13,374 nt of DNA from Christiangramia sp. Its GTDB lineage: Bacteria; Bacteroidota; Bacteroidia; Flavobacteriales; Flavobacteriaceae. A program made the position numbers and the translations under genes. The notes below the pieces were generated by a model that searched no databases, had not been told where the DNA came from, and saw nothing but the letters and a program-made list of their open reading frames with translations. The stretch is taken from contig JAGXII010000014.1 of the NCBI GenBank assembly GCA_024635735.1, positions 1-13,374 of the forward strand. The letters are read 5' to 3'. Position 1 is the stretch's first letter, and each line of letters starts with the position of its first letter. This document shows positions 1-8,309 of the stretch, piece after piece.

Positions 1-1861
1 GAACAGGAAGCCCTTCTGTTTTAATATCCAGAAATTCTTTGATATGTAAGTCCTGAATAGTTAGGCCTGAGCCTTCAAACCATTTACGATGCACCAGGTA
101 TGGAGGTAAAATTTTTCCTGAAAGTTTCTGCAGGCTTCTGTTACTTAAAAGGTTTTCCCATTTGTCTATTTTAAGTGCCGGAATTTTTGTTTCTCCAAGA
201 ACTCTTTCTCTTTCTTTTTCGAGAATAAACCAGTAATAACCATAAGGCGATAAAGTAAATAAATAAGGCCTTTCGGTAATCTTAGGAAACTTATTATGGC
301 TAAATACTTCTACTGGAGTATATCCTTTAAATTCCCCAAGATCGAGTTCTGCAGGTTGTGAAAAACGGGAAAGATTTCCCAGAACCAGTATTTTTTCATC
401 TTCATAAGTTCTGGTATAAGCGATGATCTTGGAATTGGACGGAGATAGAAATTCTATATCGCCGCGACCAAAAGCTTTGTATTTTTTTCGCATTCCAATA
501 ATACGCTTCATCCACCATAGCAAGGAAGAGGAAATCATTTGCTGGGTTTCTACGTTTATCGATTCATATTTATATTCAGGATCGATAATAAGCGGTAAAT
601 AAAGTTTTTGTGGATTCGCTAAGGAAAATCCGGCATTCCTGTCGGCAGTCCATTGCATGGGAGTTCTAACACCATCACGATCTCCCAGGTAAAAATTGTC
701 TCCCATCCCAATTTCATCACCGTAATAAATAATAGGTGTGCCCGGTAAGGAAAAGAGCAGCACGTTCATTAATTCAATTTTGTTGCGATTATTTTCGAGA
801 AGTGGTGCAAGCCTATGGCGGATGCCAACATTAATCTTTGCCTGTGGATCTTTTGTATAAACTTTATACATATAATCTCTTTCCTCATCGGTCACCATTT
901 CCAAAGTAAGTTCATCATGATTACGAAGAAAAATTCCCCACTGGCAATTTTCAGGGATTTCAGGCGTCTGATCCATAATATCGATAATAGGGTAGCGGTC
1001 CTCCATTTTGATAGACATAAACATCCGAGGCATAATTGGGAAGTGATAGTTCATATGGCACTCATCACCATCCCCGAAGTATTCCGCTGAATCCTCTGGC
1101 CACATATTAGCTTCTGCCAGTAGTACTTTATTATCATGATTCTTATCTATATGTGCTCTTAGTTTCTTTAGAAATTCATGCGTTTGTGGCAGGTTTTCAC
1201 AATTGGTATCCTCCCGTTCAAACAAATATGGGACGGCATCCAGTCTGAACCCATCCACGCCCATTTTACACCAGTAATCCATAACATCAAAAACTTCTTT
1301 TTGAACCTGTGGATTATCAAAATTCAAATCAGGCTGATGCGAGAAAAAGCGATGCCAGTAGTAGGATTGTGCTTTTGCGTCCCAGCTCCAGTTTGAAGGT
1401 TCGGTATCGGTAAAAATAATCCGGGCATCTTTGTATTTTTCAGGATTGTCACTCCAGACGTAGTAATCGCGCTCCGGAGAGCCGTCCGGTGCATTTCTGG
1501 CTCTTTGAAACCACGGATGCTGGTCTGAGGTATGGTTAATTACCAGCTCAGTAATCACCTTTAATCCACGGCCATGAGCTTCTTTTATAAATTTTTTAAA
1601 GTCATTTACATTTCCGTATGAAGGATTTATGGAATAAAAATCGGCAATGTCGTAACCATCATCCCTAAGCGGCGAAGGGTAAAACGGAAGAAGCCAGATG
1701 GCAGTTACACCAAGGTCTTCCAAATAATCCAGTTTTTGAAGAAGTCCTTCAAAATCTCCAATCCCATCACCATTACTATCAAAAAATGCTTTTATATGAA
1801 GTTCGTATATAATAGCATCTTTATACCATTGAGCTTCTTCAGGACTGGATTGTTTAGACAT
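1..1861 (-). CDS. treS: Trehalose synthase (GH13) fused to maltokinase, 3' part missing
   Basis: The first 620 codons of a larger gene are visible; the 3' end lies outside the window. Residues 1 to about 555 form a GH13 alpha-amylase-type barrel. It shows NHTSD at 109-113, the nucleophile Asp208 in GFRLDAV, the acid/base Glu250 in LLAEAN, and the transition-state Asp316 in LRNHDE. The spacing of 42 residues between nucleophile and acid/base, and the motif GVRTPMQWT (397-405), fit trehalose synthase, which interconverts maltose and trehalose in the cytoplasm. From about residue 578 the sequence (LPPYLVHRKWFEGSG, 585-599) resembles the N-terminus of maltokinase (Pep2/Mak). A TreS-Mak fusion of about 1100 residues is therefore inferred; such fusions feed maltose-1-phosphate to the GlgE pathway. 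The start is the ATG at 1861-1859, followed directly by GH13 sequence (WYKDAIIYELHIKAF, 12-26). No clear promoter or SD was found in the 202-bp divergent gap to ychF. Confidence 0.93.
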   Translation of the reverse strand, partial: MSKQSSPEEAQWYKDAIIYELHIKAFFDSNGDGIGDFEGLLQKLDYLEDLGVTAIWLLPFYPSPLRDDGYDIADFYSINPSYGNVNDFKKFIKEAHGRGLKVITELVINHTSDQHPWFQRARNAPDGSPERDYYVWSDNPEKYKDARIIFTDTEPSNWSWDAKAQSYYWHRFFSHQPDLNFDNPQVQKEVFDVMDYWCKMGVDGFRLDAVPYLFEREDTNCENLPQTHEFLKKLRAHIDKNHDNKVLLAEANMWPEDSAEYFGDGDECHMNYHFPIMPRMFMSIKMEDRYPIIDIMDQTPEIPENCQWGIFLRNHDELTLEMVTDEERDYMYKVYTKDPQAKINVGIRHRLAPLLENNRNKIELMNVLLFSLPGTPIIYYGDEIGMGDNFYLGDRDGVRTPMQWTADRNAGFSLANPQKLYLPLIIDPEYKYESINVETQQMISSSLLWWMKRIIGMRKKYKAFGRGDIEFLSPSNSKIIAYTRTYEDEKILVLGNLSRFSQPAELDLGEFKGYTPVEVFSHNKFPKITERPYLFTLSPYGYYWFILEKERERVLGETKIPALKIDKWENLLSNRSLQKLSGKILPPYLVHRKWFEGSGLTIQDLHIKEFLDIKTEGLPV

Positions 1862-2021
1862 AAAATAATTTATTAGAGTGGATTTCTATTGATTCCACCT
1901 AAATTTAAAAAATATGAGGGCCGTATCAGTTAAAAAAATACTAAAGCCTACTTGTGAATTAGATATAAATTGAAATACGAAAGCTCTTTATATAGAGAAC
2001 AAAATTCTCATTTGTTATACT

Positions 2022-2029
2022 TATCTTTG
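2022..2029 (+). promoter_or_regulatory. Probable -7 promoter element for ychF
   Basis: TATCTTTG matches the Bacteroidota -7 consensus TAnnTTTG exactly and lies 34 bp before the ychF ATG, giving an expected leader of roughly 25-30 nt. No matching TTTG/TTG -33 element is evident at the usual distance of about 19-21 bp, so the call rests on the -7 box and its position. The rest of the 202-bp gap between treS and ychF shows nothing else convincing. Confidence 0.55.
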
Positions 2030-2063
2030 CAGCCGCAAAAACACAGCATCTAAATCTAAGTTT

Positions 2064-3158
2064 ATGAAAGCCGGAATTGTAGGACTTCCCAATGTTGGTA
2101 AATCAACACTGTTTAACTGCTTAAGCAACGCGAAAGCGCAGAGCGCAAACTTTCCTTTCTGCACTATCGAGCCTAATGTTGGAGTAGTGAATGTTCCGGA
2201 CCAGAGGCTTACCAAACTTGGTGAACTTGTGGATCCTGAAAGAGTGGTGCCGGCAACTGTAGAGATCGTTGATATCGCGGGACTGGTAAAAGGCGCCAGC
2301 AAAGGAGAAGGTTTAGGAAACCAGTTTCTTGGAAATATCAGGGAAACAGATGCGATTCTTCATGTTTTAAGATGTTTTGAGAACGATAATATTCTTCACG
2401 TGGATGGTTCCATTAATCCCATCAGGGATAAGGAAACTATAGATATGGAGCTTCAGCTTAAAGATTTAGAAACAGCAGAAAAAAAACTGGAAAAGGTTAA
2501 GCGTGCCGCTAAAACTGGTAATAAGGAAGCTCAGAAAGAAGAGGCCGCACTTTTAAAGGTCAAAAAAGGCCTTGAAGAAGGGAAGTCTGTTAGAGCTATA
2601 GATCTAACAGACGATGAAAGAAAAGAATTCATAAAGCCTCTTCAGTTTATTACAGATAAACCTGTAATGTATGTTTGTAATGTAGATGAAGCTTCCGCTA
2701 CCTCAGGAAATGCATACGTTGAAAAAGTAAAGGAGGCTGTAAAAGATGAAAATGCCGAGGTATTGGTCCTTGCTGTAGGAACCGAAGCCGATATTGCCGA
2801 ATTGGACGATTATGAAGAACGACAGATGTTTCTTCAGGATATAGGTCTGGAAGAACCTGGTTCTGCAAAACTTATACGCGGAGCCTATAATTTGCTTAAT
2901 CTACAAACGTATTTTACGGCTGGTGTTAAAGAGGTTAGAGCCTGGACAATTTCTGTAGGAGCTTCTGCACCACAAGCGGCAGGAGTAATTCATACCGACT
3001 TTGAAAAAGGATTTATTAGGGCTGAGGTTATAGGTTATGATGATTATGTAAGCTATGGCAGCGAAGCTAAAGTTAAGGAAGCCGGAAAAATAAGGGTGGA
3101 AGGAAAAGAATACATCGTTAAGGATGGCGATATTATGCATTTCCGTTTCAACGTCTAG
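2064..3158 (+). CDS. ychF: Redox-responsive P-loop ATPase/GTPase YchF (OLA1 family)
   Basis: This is a full-length 364-residue YchF; the family norm is about 363. YchF is a cytoplasmic, ribosome-associated, ATP-preferring member of the Obg GTPase group, linked to translation and oxidative-stress responses in other bacteria. The P-loop GLPNVGKST is at residues 7-15. The switch II motif DIAGLVKGA (70-78) has Leu where classical Ras-like GTPases have the catalytic Gln. The base-recognition motif is NVDE (206-209) instead of NKxD, the substitution known to relax GTP specificity. A helical arm spans about 130-180. A C-terminal TGS domain runs from about 280 to 364 (QTYFTAGVKEVRAW, ending DGDIMHFRFNV). 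The ATG at 2064 gives the canonical MKAGIVGLPN start. A -7-like box lies upstream at 2022. No convincing terminator follows. Confidence 0.97.
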   Translation: MKAGIVGLPNVGKSTLFNCLSNAKAQSANFPFCTIEPNVGVVNVPDQRLTKLGELVDPERVVPATVEIVDIAGLVKGASKGEGLGNQFLGNIRETDAILHVLRCFENDNILHVDGSINPIRDKETIDMELQLKDLETAEKKLEKVKRAAKTGNKEAQKEEAALLKVKKGLEEGKSVRAIDLTDDERKEFIKPLQFITDKPVMYVCNVDEASATSGNAYVEKVKEAVKDENAEVLVLAVGTEADIAELDDYEERQMFLQDIGLEEPGSAKLIRGAYNLLNLQTYFTAGVKEVRAWTISVGASAPQAAGVIHTDFEKGFIRAEVIGYDDYVSYGSEAKVKEAGKIRVEGKEYIVKDGDIMHFRFNV

Positions 3159-3307
3159 GACATTAGAAATTGTCTTAAATATTAACTTCATCCTTAGTAA
3201 TCAGCAATTAACATTCTTTCCTAAATCTTTGTTAATTACTTTCGGCTTATAGTGTTTCAGTTTTTTAGGTATTGCCTTATATTTAGGCCATAACTCCATG
3301 ACTACTT
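3159..3307. other. ychF-parE intergenic region, weak signals only
   Basis: This 149-bp AT-rich gap must hold the promoter of the parE block, unless parE is read through from ychF. AATCTTTG at 3224-3231 is one mismatch from TAnnTTTG, but no partner -33 box is visible. A short hairpin (GGACA at 3158-3162 pairing with TGTCT at 3172-3176 through one G-U) follows the ychF stop but lacks a T-run, so it is not called as a terminator. Confidence 0.3.
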
Positions 3308-5170
3308 ATGAGCGAGAATACTAAATATACCGAAGATAATATTCGGTCGTTAGACTGGAAGGAGCATATAAGAATGCGACCCGGGATGTATATCGGGAAG
3401 CTCGGAGATGGATCCAGTCAGGATGATGGAATATATATTCTACTTAAAGAAGTTATAGACAACAGTATCGATGAATTCGTTATGGGTGCCGGAAAGACTA
3501 TTGAAATTTCGGTGCAGAATCAACGCGTCATCGTTCGGGATTTCGGGAGGGGAATACCTCTTGGGAAAGTAGTGGATGTGGTTTCCAAAATGAATACCGG
3601 TGGTAAGTACGATACCCGGGCCTTCAAAAAATCTGTTGGACTTAACGGGGTTGGTACCAAAACCGTGAATGCGCTTTCCTCATACTTTCGGGTAGAATCC
3701 TCGAGGGATAATAAAAGTCACGCTGCCGAATTTGAGCAGGGAAACCTGATGGAAGAAGAACATCTGGAAGAAACTTCGCGCAGAAGAGGAACCAAGATCT
3801 CTTTTGTTCCTGATGAGGTTATTTTCAAGAATTATAAGTTCAGAAATGAGTATATAGAGAAAATGCTCAAAAACTATGTGTATCTCAATCCAGGATTAAC
3901 CATAGTTTTTAACGGGGAAAAATTCTATTCGGAAAACGGATTAAAAGATTTACTCGGGGATAGCATTAGTGAAGATGATATGCTGTATCCTATCATTCAC
4001 CTTAGAGGAGATGATATTGAAGTAGCAATTACGCACAGTAAATCCCAGTATAGTGAAGAATACCATTCTTTTGTAAACGGGCAGAATACTTCCCAGGGCG
4101 GGACTCACCTGTTAGCCTTCCGGGAAGCAGTAGTAAAAACCGTAAGGGAATTTTATGGAAAGAATTACGAAGCCAGTGACATAAGAAAATCTATAGTGTC
4201 GGCCATCAGTATAAAAGTCATGGAGCCGGTTTTTGAAAGTCAGACGAAAACAAAACTCGGTTCTACCGATATGGGCGGAAAATTTCCAACCGTGAGAACC
4301 TATATCAACGATTTTTTAAAACGAAATCTTGATAATTATTTACATAAGAATCCTGAAACTGCTGAAAGCCTTCACAGAAAAATACTTCAGGCTGAAAGAG
4401 AACGTAAGGACCTTTCGGGTATTCGAAAACTAGCGAAAGACAGAGCTAAAAAGGCCAGTCTTCACAATAAAAAACTAAGAGATTGTAGGGTTCATCTTGC
4501 CGATAGTAAAAATGAACGCTGCCTGGAAACCACCCTTTTTATCACTGAGGGAGATTCGGCTAGTGGTTCTATTACAAAAAGCCGGGATGTGGTAACACAG
4601 GCTGTTTTCAGTTTAAAGGGAAAACCTCTCAACAGTTACGGACTTTCTAAGAAGATCGTTTATGAAAATGAGGAATTTAACCTTTTACAGGCGGCATTAA
4701 ATATTGAAGAATCTCTGGAAGATCTTAGATATCATAATATTGTAATTGCGACTGATGCCGATGTGGATGGAATGCATATTCGATTATTGCTAATTACCTT
4801 TTTCCTTCAGTTCTTTCCGGAACTAATTAAGGAAAATCATTTATATATTCTGCAAACTCCGTTATTCCGGGTTCGTAACAAGAAAGAAACGATCTATTGT
4901 TACAGCGAAATGGAACGCAGGCAGGCCATAGAAAAACTTTCCGGAAAAGCAGAAATTACACGATTTAAAGGGCTTGGTGAAATCTCTCCCGATGAATTTG
5001 TTCATTTTATTGGAGACGATATCCGTCTGGATCCTGTAATGCTTGATAAGGATAAGTCTATCGAGGAAATGCTGAGTTTTTACATGGGAAAAAACACTCC
5101 CGACAGACAGGAGTTTATAATCGACAACCTTAAAGTTGAACTCGATCTTATAGAAGAGCTGGGCATATGA
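3308..5170 (+). CDS. parE: DNA topoisomerase IV subunit B (ParE)
   Basis: This 620-residue protein is the ATPase/TOPRIM subunit of the type IIA topoisomerase that decatenates daughter chromosomes. The GHKL ATPase domain shows RPGMYIG (24-30), catalytic Glu48 and Mg-ligand Asn52 in EVIDNSIDEF, DFGRG (78-82) and GLNGVGTKTVNALS (111-124). The transducer domain carries the QTKTKL signature (312-317) with the ATP-contacting Lys314. The TOPRIM metal site is EGDSASGS (414-421) plus DADVDG (483-488), followed by FKGLGEISPDEF (553-564). Pairing with parC and the 620-residue length without a GyrB-type TOPRIM insertion favour ParE over GyrB. The ATG at 3308 is followed by an N-terminus typical of Bacteroidota ParE. 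The stop codon overlaps the start of the next gene through ATGA (5167-5170), implying translational coupling. Confidence 0.96.
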   Translation: MSENTKYTEDNIRSLDWKEHIRMRPGMYIGKLGDGSSQDDGIYILLKEVIDNSIDEFVMGAGKTIEISVQNQRVIVRDFGRGIPLGKVVDVVSKMNTGGKYDTRAFKKSVGLNGVGTKTVNALSSYFRVESSRDNKSHAAEFEQGNLMEEEHLEETSRRRGTKISFVPDEVIFKNYKFRNEYIEKMLKNYVYLNPGLTIVFNGEKFYSENGLKDLLGDSISEDDMLYPIIHLRGDDIEVAITHSKSQYSEEYHSFVNGQNTSQGGTHLLAFREAVVKTVREFYGKNYEASDIRKSIVSAISIKVMEPVFESQTKTKLGSTDMGGKFPTVRTYINDFLKRNLDNYLHKNPETAESLHRKILQAERERKDLSGIRKLAKDRAKKASLHNKKLRDCRVHLADSKNERCLETTLFITEGDSASGSITKSRDVVTQAVFSLKGKPLNSYGLSKKIVYENEEFNLLQAALNIEESLEDLRYHNIVIATDADVDGMHIRLLLITFFLQFFPELIKENHLYILQTPLFRVRNKKETIYCYSEMERRQAIEKLSGKAEITRFKGLGEISPDEFVHFIGDDIRLDPVMLDKDKSIEEMLSFYMGKNTPDRQEFIIDNLKVELDLIEELGI

Positions 5171-5658
5171 GATTTACCAACCGAACTGAGATCAAGATAA
5201 TCCCATCTATCTATATCGTACTTGTTGCGGTATTTGTCACCAATATTTTTGTGAATATCGAGATTATGGCCTCAGATACGGAGCAGGAGATTAGTTTCAG
5301 TCATTTTATACCTAACATTGTTACTTTAATACTGGGCGTGTATGTTCACAGGATCGGTCAGTCGTTTGATTTTGACAGTGATGGAGAGACTCTTAATTTT
5401 AAGAATAACGGTGTATTCTTTTCAAAATTTATGGAATATCGTGTTCAGAAAGCGGAATTTCCTAAGCGCAAACTGGGAAAATTTAAATTCAGGGATTATG
5501 GAATTTATTCTTCCCTCACCATTTATATAAGTTCCAGACGAAAGAAAGGATATAGAAAATATACATTCAATACTACATTTTTAACCCGAAAAAAGAAAAA
5601 GGGAATGGTGTCCTCGCTTCAAAAAGTGCTGGAAACCACCCCTAAAGTTACTGCCTAA
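5167..5658 (+). CDS. Small membrane protein between parE and parC, possible PH-like domain
   Basis: This 163-residue protein is not a family I recognise by name. Two hydrophobic segments, about 11-33 and 49-62, are followed by a basic, beta-rich soluble part (about 66-158). That part has alternating strands such as ETLNFKNNGVFFSKFMEYRV, SLTIYISSRRK and YRKYTFNTTF, and ends in a probable amphipathic helix (MVSSLQKVLE). Two membrane segments followed by such a barrel-like region resemble the bacterial PH (YdbS/DUF304-like) layout; this is an inference from pattern only. The start overlaps the parE stop (ATGA) and the stop overlaps the parC start (TAATG), so it is locked into the topoisomerase IV operon. 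The tight overlaps and the residue pattern argue that it is a real gene, even though no catalytic motif can be seen. Confidence 0.85.
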   Translation: MRFTNRTEIKIIPSIYIVLVAVFVTNIFVNIEIMASDTEQEISFSHFIPNIVTLILGVYVHRIGQSFDFDSDGETLNFKNNGVFFSKFMEYRVQKAEFPKRKLGKFKFRDYGIYSSLTIYISSRRKKGYRKYTFNTTFLTRKKKKGMVSSLQKVLETTPKVTA

Positions 5659-8309
5659 TGGAAGAGAACCAAGAAGGAGCTCACGAAGAAGAGCATTTGG
5701 AAAGTAAAGAAGAATTAATAAAGGTTACCGGCATGTATAAAGACTGGTTTCTGGATTATGCTTCCTACGTAATCCTGGAACGGGCGGTACCTGCTATAGA
5801 AGATGGCTTTAAGCCTGTGCAGAGACGTATCATGCATTCCAGGAAAGACCTGGATGACGGGCGATATAATAAGGTTGCCAATATTGTGGGGCATACCATG
5901 CAATATCACCCTCACGGTGATGCCAGTATCGGGGATGCTATGGTTCAAATCGGGCAAAAAGATCTTTTAATAGATACACAGGGAAACTGGGGAAACATAC
6001 TTACCGGAGACCGCGCGGCCGCTCCGCGTTATATCGAAGCAAGACTGTCTAAATTCGCCCTTGAGGTATTATATAGTCCGAAGCTAACCGAATGGCAGTT
6101 ATCATATGATGGAAGAAAACAGGAACCTGTAAATCTTCCCGTAAAATTTCCAATGTTGCTGGCGCAAGGAGCTGAAGGGATTGCGGTAGGTCTGAGTACA
6201 AGAATACTTCCTCATAATTTTCATGAACTTATAGATGCTTCCATCAATCACTTACGTGGAAAGAAATTTAAAATATTTCCAGATTTTCCAACGGGAGGGA
6301 TAGCCGATATTACTAATTATAACGATGGATTAAGAGGCGGAAGAGTAAGAATAAGGGCTAAAATAAATCAACTGGATAAGAATACGCTGGTGATTAATGA
6401 AATCCCTTACGGAACTAACACCTCCAGCCTTATTGATTCTGTATTAAAAGCAAACGATAAGGGAAAGATCAAGATCAAAAAGATCGAAGACAATACGGCT
6501 GCAGATGTTGAAATTCTAATCCATCTGCCAAATAATATTTCGCCAGATAAAACCATCGATGCCCTATATGCGTTTACACAATGTGAAAATTCAATTGCGC
6601 CTCTGGGTTGTGTAATTATAGATCACAAACCAATATTTTTAGGAGTATCTGAAATTCTTAGAAGGTCTACTGATCATACATTATATTTATTACAGAAAGA
6701 GCTTGAAATCAAGCTTGAGGAACTGGAAGAGCAGTGGCATTTCGCTTCTTTAGAGAGAATTTTTATTGAAAACCGTATTTATCGCGATATTGAAGATGAG
6801 GAAACCTGGGACGGAGTGATCCAGGCTATTGATAAAGGTTTAAAACCATTTACAAAGCACCTGAAAAGAGCCGTAACAGTTGAAGATATTACAAGACTTA
6901 CCGAAATTCGTATCAAGAGGATCTCAAAATTCGACCTTGATAAGGCGCAGCAAAAAATAGATACCCTTGAAGGCGATATAGCCCAGATAAAACATCACCT
7001 GGATAATATTGTGGATTTTGCTGTTGATTATTTCAAAAAGCTCAAAAAAGATTATGGTGAAGGAAGGGAGCGAAAAACTGAATTACGCATATTTGATGAT
7101 ATCGAGGCAACAAAGGTTGTTATAAGAAACACCAAGCTTTATGTAAACAGGGCTGAAGGTTTTGTTGGTACTTCCCTTAAGAAGGATGAATATGTAACCG
7201 ATTGTTCAGATATAGATGATGTGATTTGTTTCACTGGCGACGGTAAAATGATGGTCACCAAAGTAGATTCCAAGACTTTTATAGGTAAGGATATCATTCA
7301 TGTGGCGATTTTCAAGAAAAAAGATAAGCGTACCATCTATAATATGATTTATAGAGATGGTAAAGCCGGAAACACTTATGTGAAGCGATTTTCGGTGACT
7401 TCAATTACAAGGGACAGAGAATATGATCTAACCCAGAGGAAGAAGGATTCTAAAATTCATTACTTCTCTGCTAACCCTAACGGGGAAGCTGAGGTGGTTA
7501 CGGTATTCCTGAGACAAATGGGAAGTATCAGAAAGGTTAAGTTCGATCTCGACTTTGCCGATGTTCTTATTAAAGGAAGAAAAGTAAAAGGAAATATCGT
7601 CACTAAATATTCAATAAAACGAATAGAATTAAAAGAAGAGGGAGTTTCTACTCTTAAACCACGCCGCATTTGGTTCGATGAAACTGTAAAAAGGCTGAAT
7701 GTGGATGAAAGAGGTGAACTTTTAGGAGAATTTCGTGGAGATGACAGGTTGTTAATTATCACCCAGGATGGCGTGGCCAAAACTATTAAACCTGAATTGA
7801 CCACCCGATTTGACAGTGAAATAATCGTCCTGGAAAAATGGGTGAAGGATAAACCAATTTCGGCTATCTACTGGGAACCTGAAAAAGAACGCTATTATGT
7901 TAAACGTTTTCTAATAGAAAATTCGGATAAGGAAGAAAGGTTTATCAGTGATCATGAAGACTCATTTTTAGAGCTTGTTTCTACCGATTATTATCCTATA
8001 GCTGAACTCGTTTATACAAAACCAAAAGGAAAAGAGCGCAGGGAAAATGAAGAAATAAATATTAAAGAGTTTATTTCGGTGAAAGGGGTTAAGGCTCTTG
8101 GAAATCAATTAACTACAGAAAAAGTAAACCAGATAAATCTGCTGGACCCTTTACCTTATGAAAATCAGAATACTGATGAGGAAAAAGAAGAAAGTAAAGA
8201 GGAGTCTGAGTATAAAGAAATAACCGGAGAAGATATCAAATCCGGAGAGATCAGGAAGTTAGATAATAATTCGTCTTCAGACAGTCAACCTTCTTTATTT
8301 GATGATTGA
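5658..8309 (+). CDS. parC: DNA topoisomerase IV subunit A (ParC)
   Basis: This 883-residue protein is the DNA-cleaving subunit that partners ParE. The breakage-reunion domain shows GFKPVQRRIMHS (50-61), YHPHGD (83-88) and AAAPRYIEARL (120-130), with Arg124 and the active-site Tyr125. GAEGIAVGLSTRILPHNF (171-188) follows. A helical coiled-coil gate region spans about 340-465. From about 485 to 830 there is a beta-rich C-terminal domain. The GyrA box QRRGGKG is absent, which supports ParC over GyrA. The last 50 or so residues are acidic, probably disordered, and end in QPSLFDD. At the quinolone-resistance position equivalent to GyrA Ser83 there is Ala89, with Ser90 next to it and the acidic Asp93 retained. 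The start overlaps the upstream stop by one base (TAATG), and the TGA stop overlaps the mscL ATG. Confidence 0.97.
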   Translation: MEENQEGAHEEEHLESKEELIKVTGMYKDWFLDYASYVILERAVPAIEDGFKPVQRRIMHSRKDLDDGRYNKVANIVGHTMQYHPHGDASIGDAMVQIGQKDLLIDTQGNWGNILTGDRAAAPRYIEARLSKFALEVLYSPKLTEWQLSYDGRKQEPVNLPVKFPMLLAQGAEGIAVGLSTRILPHNFHELIDASINHLRGKKFKIFPDFPTGGIADITNYNDGLRGGRVRIRAKINQLDKNTLVINEIPYGTNTSSLIDSVLKANDKGKIKIKKIEDNTAADVEILIHLPNNISPDKTIDALYAFTQCENSIAPLGCVIIDHKPIFLGVSEILRRSTDHTLYLLQKELEIKLEELEEQWHFASLERIFIENRIYRDIEDEETWDGVIQAIDKGLKPFTKHLKRAVTVEDITRLTEIRIKRISKFDLDKAQQKIDTLEGDIAQIKHHLDNIVDFAVDYFKKLKKDYGEGRERKTELRIFDDIEATKVVIRNTKLYVNRAEGFVGTSLKKDEYVTDCSDIDDVICFTGDGKMMVTKVDSKTFIGKDIIHVAIFKKKDKRTIYNMIYRDGKAGNTYVKRFSVTSITRDREYDLTQRKKDSKIHYFSANPNGEAEVVTVFLRQMGSIRKVKFDLDFADVLIKGRKVKGNIVTKYSIKRIELKEEGVSTLKPRRIWFDETVKRLNVDERGELLGEFRGDDRLLIITQDGVAKTIKPELTTRFDSEIIVLEKWVKDKPISAIYWEPEKERYYVKRFLIENSDKEERFISDHEDSFLELVSTDYYPIAELVYTKPKGKERRENEEINIKEFISVKGVKALGNQLTTEKVNQINLLDPLPYENQNTDEEKEESKEESEYKEITGEDIKSGEIRKLDNNSSSDSQPSLFDD

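Noticed and set aside
815..1396. Two + strand open frames (815-1090 and 1178-1396)
   Set aside because: Both lie antisense to the treS reading frame, which shows continuous GH13 motifs; the + frames have no recognisable protein features.
1878..1898. Inverted repeat GTGGA/TCCAC in the treS leader
   Set aside because: There are only five paired bases with an 11-nt loop and no U-tract; this is expected by chance.
3158..3176. Hairpin after the ychF stop as a terminator
   Set aside because: The stem is short, includes a G-U pair, and has no run of T residues after it.
2021..3191. Minus-strand open frames opposite ychF
   Set aside because: They are shadows of the well-conserved YchF frame, with low-complexity translations and no domain pattern.
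5342..5957. Short frames at 5342-5530 (+) and 5715-5957 (-)
   Set aside because: They overlap the membrane-protein gene and parC in other frames, and those genes are better supported by motifs and tight start/stop overlaps.
7460..7804. 114-codon minus-strand frame inside parC
   Set aside because: It is antisense to the ParC C-terminal domain and is Ser/Thr-rich without any recognisable feature.
8306..8308. TTG start for MscL
   Set aside because: It adds one Met before the ATG at 8309, which aligns exactly with family N-termini.
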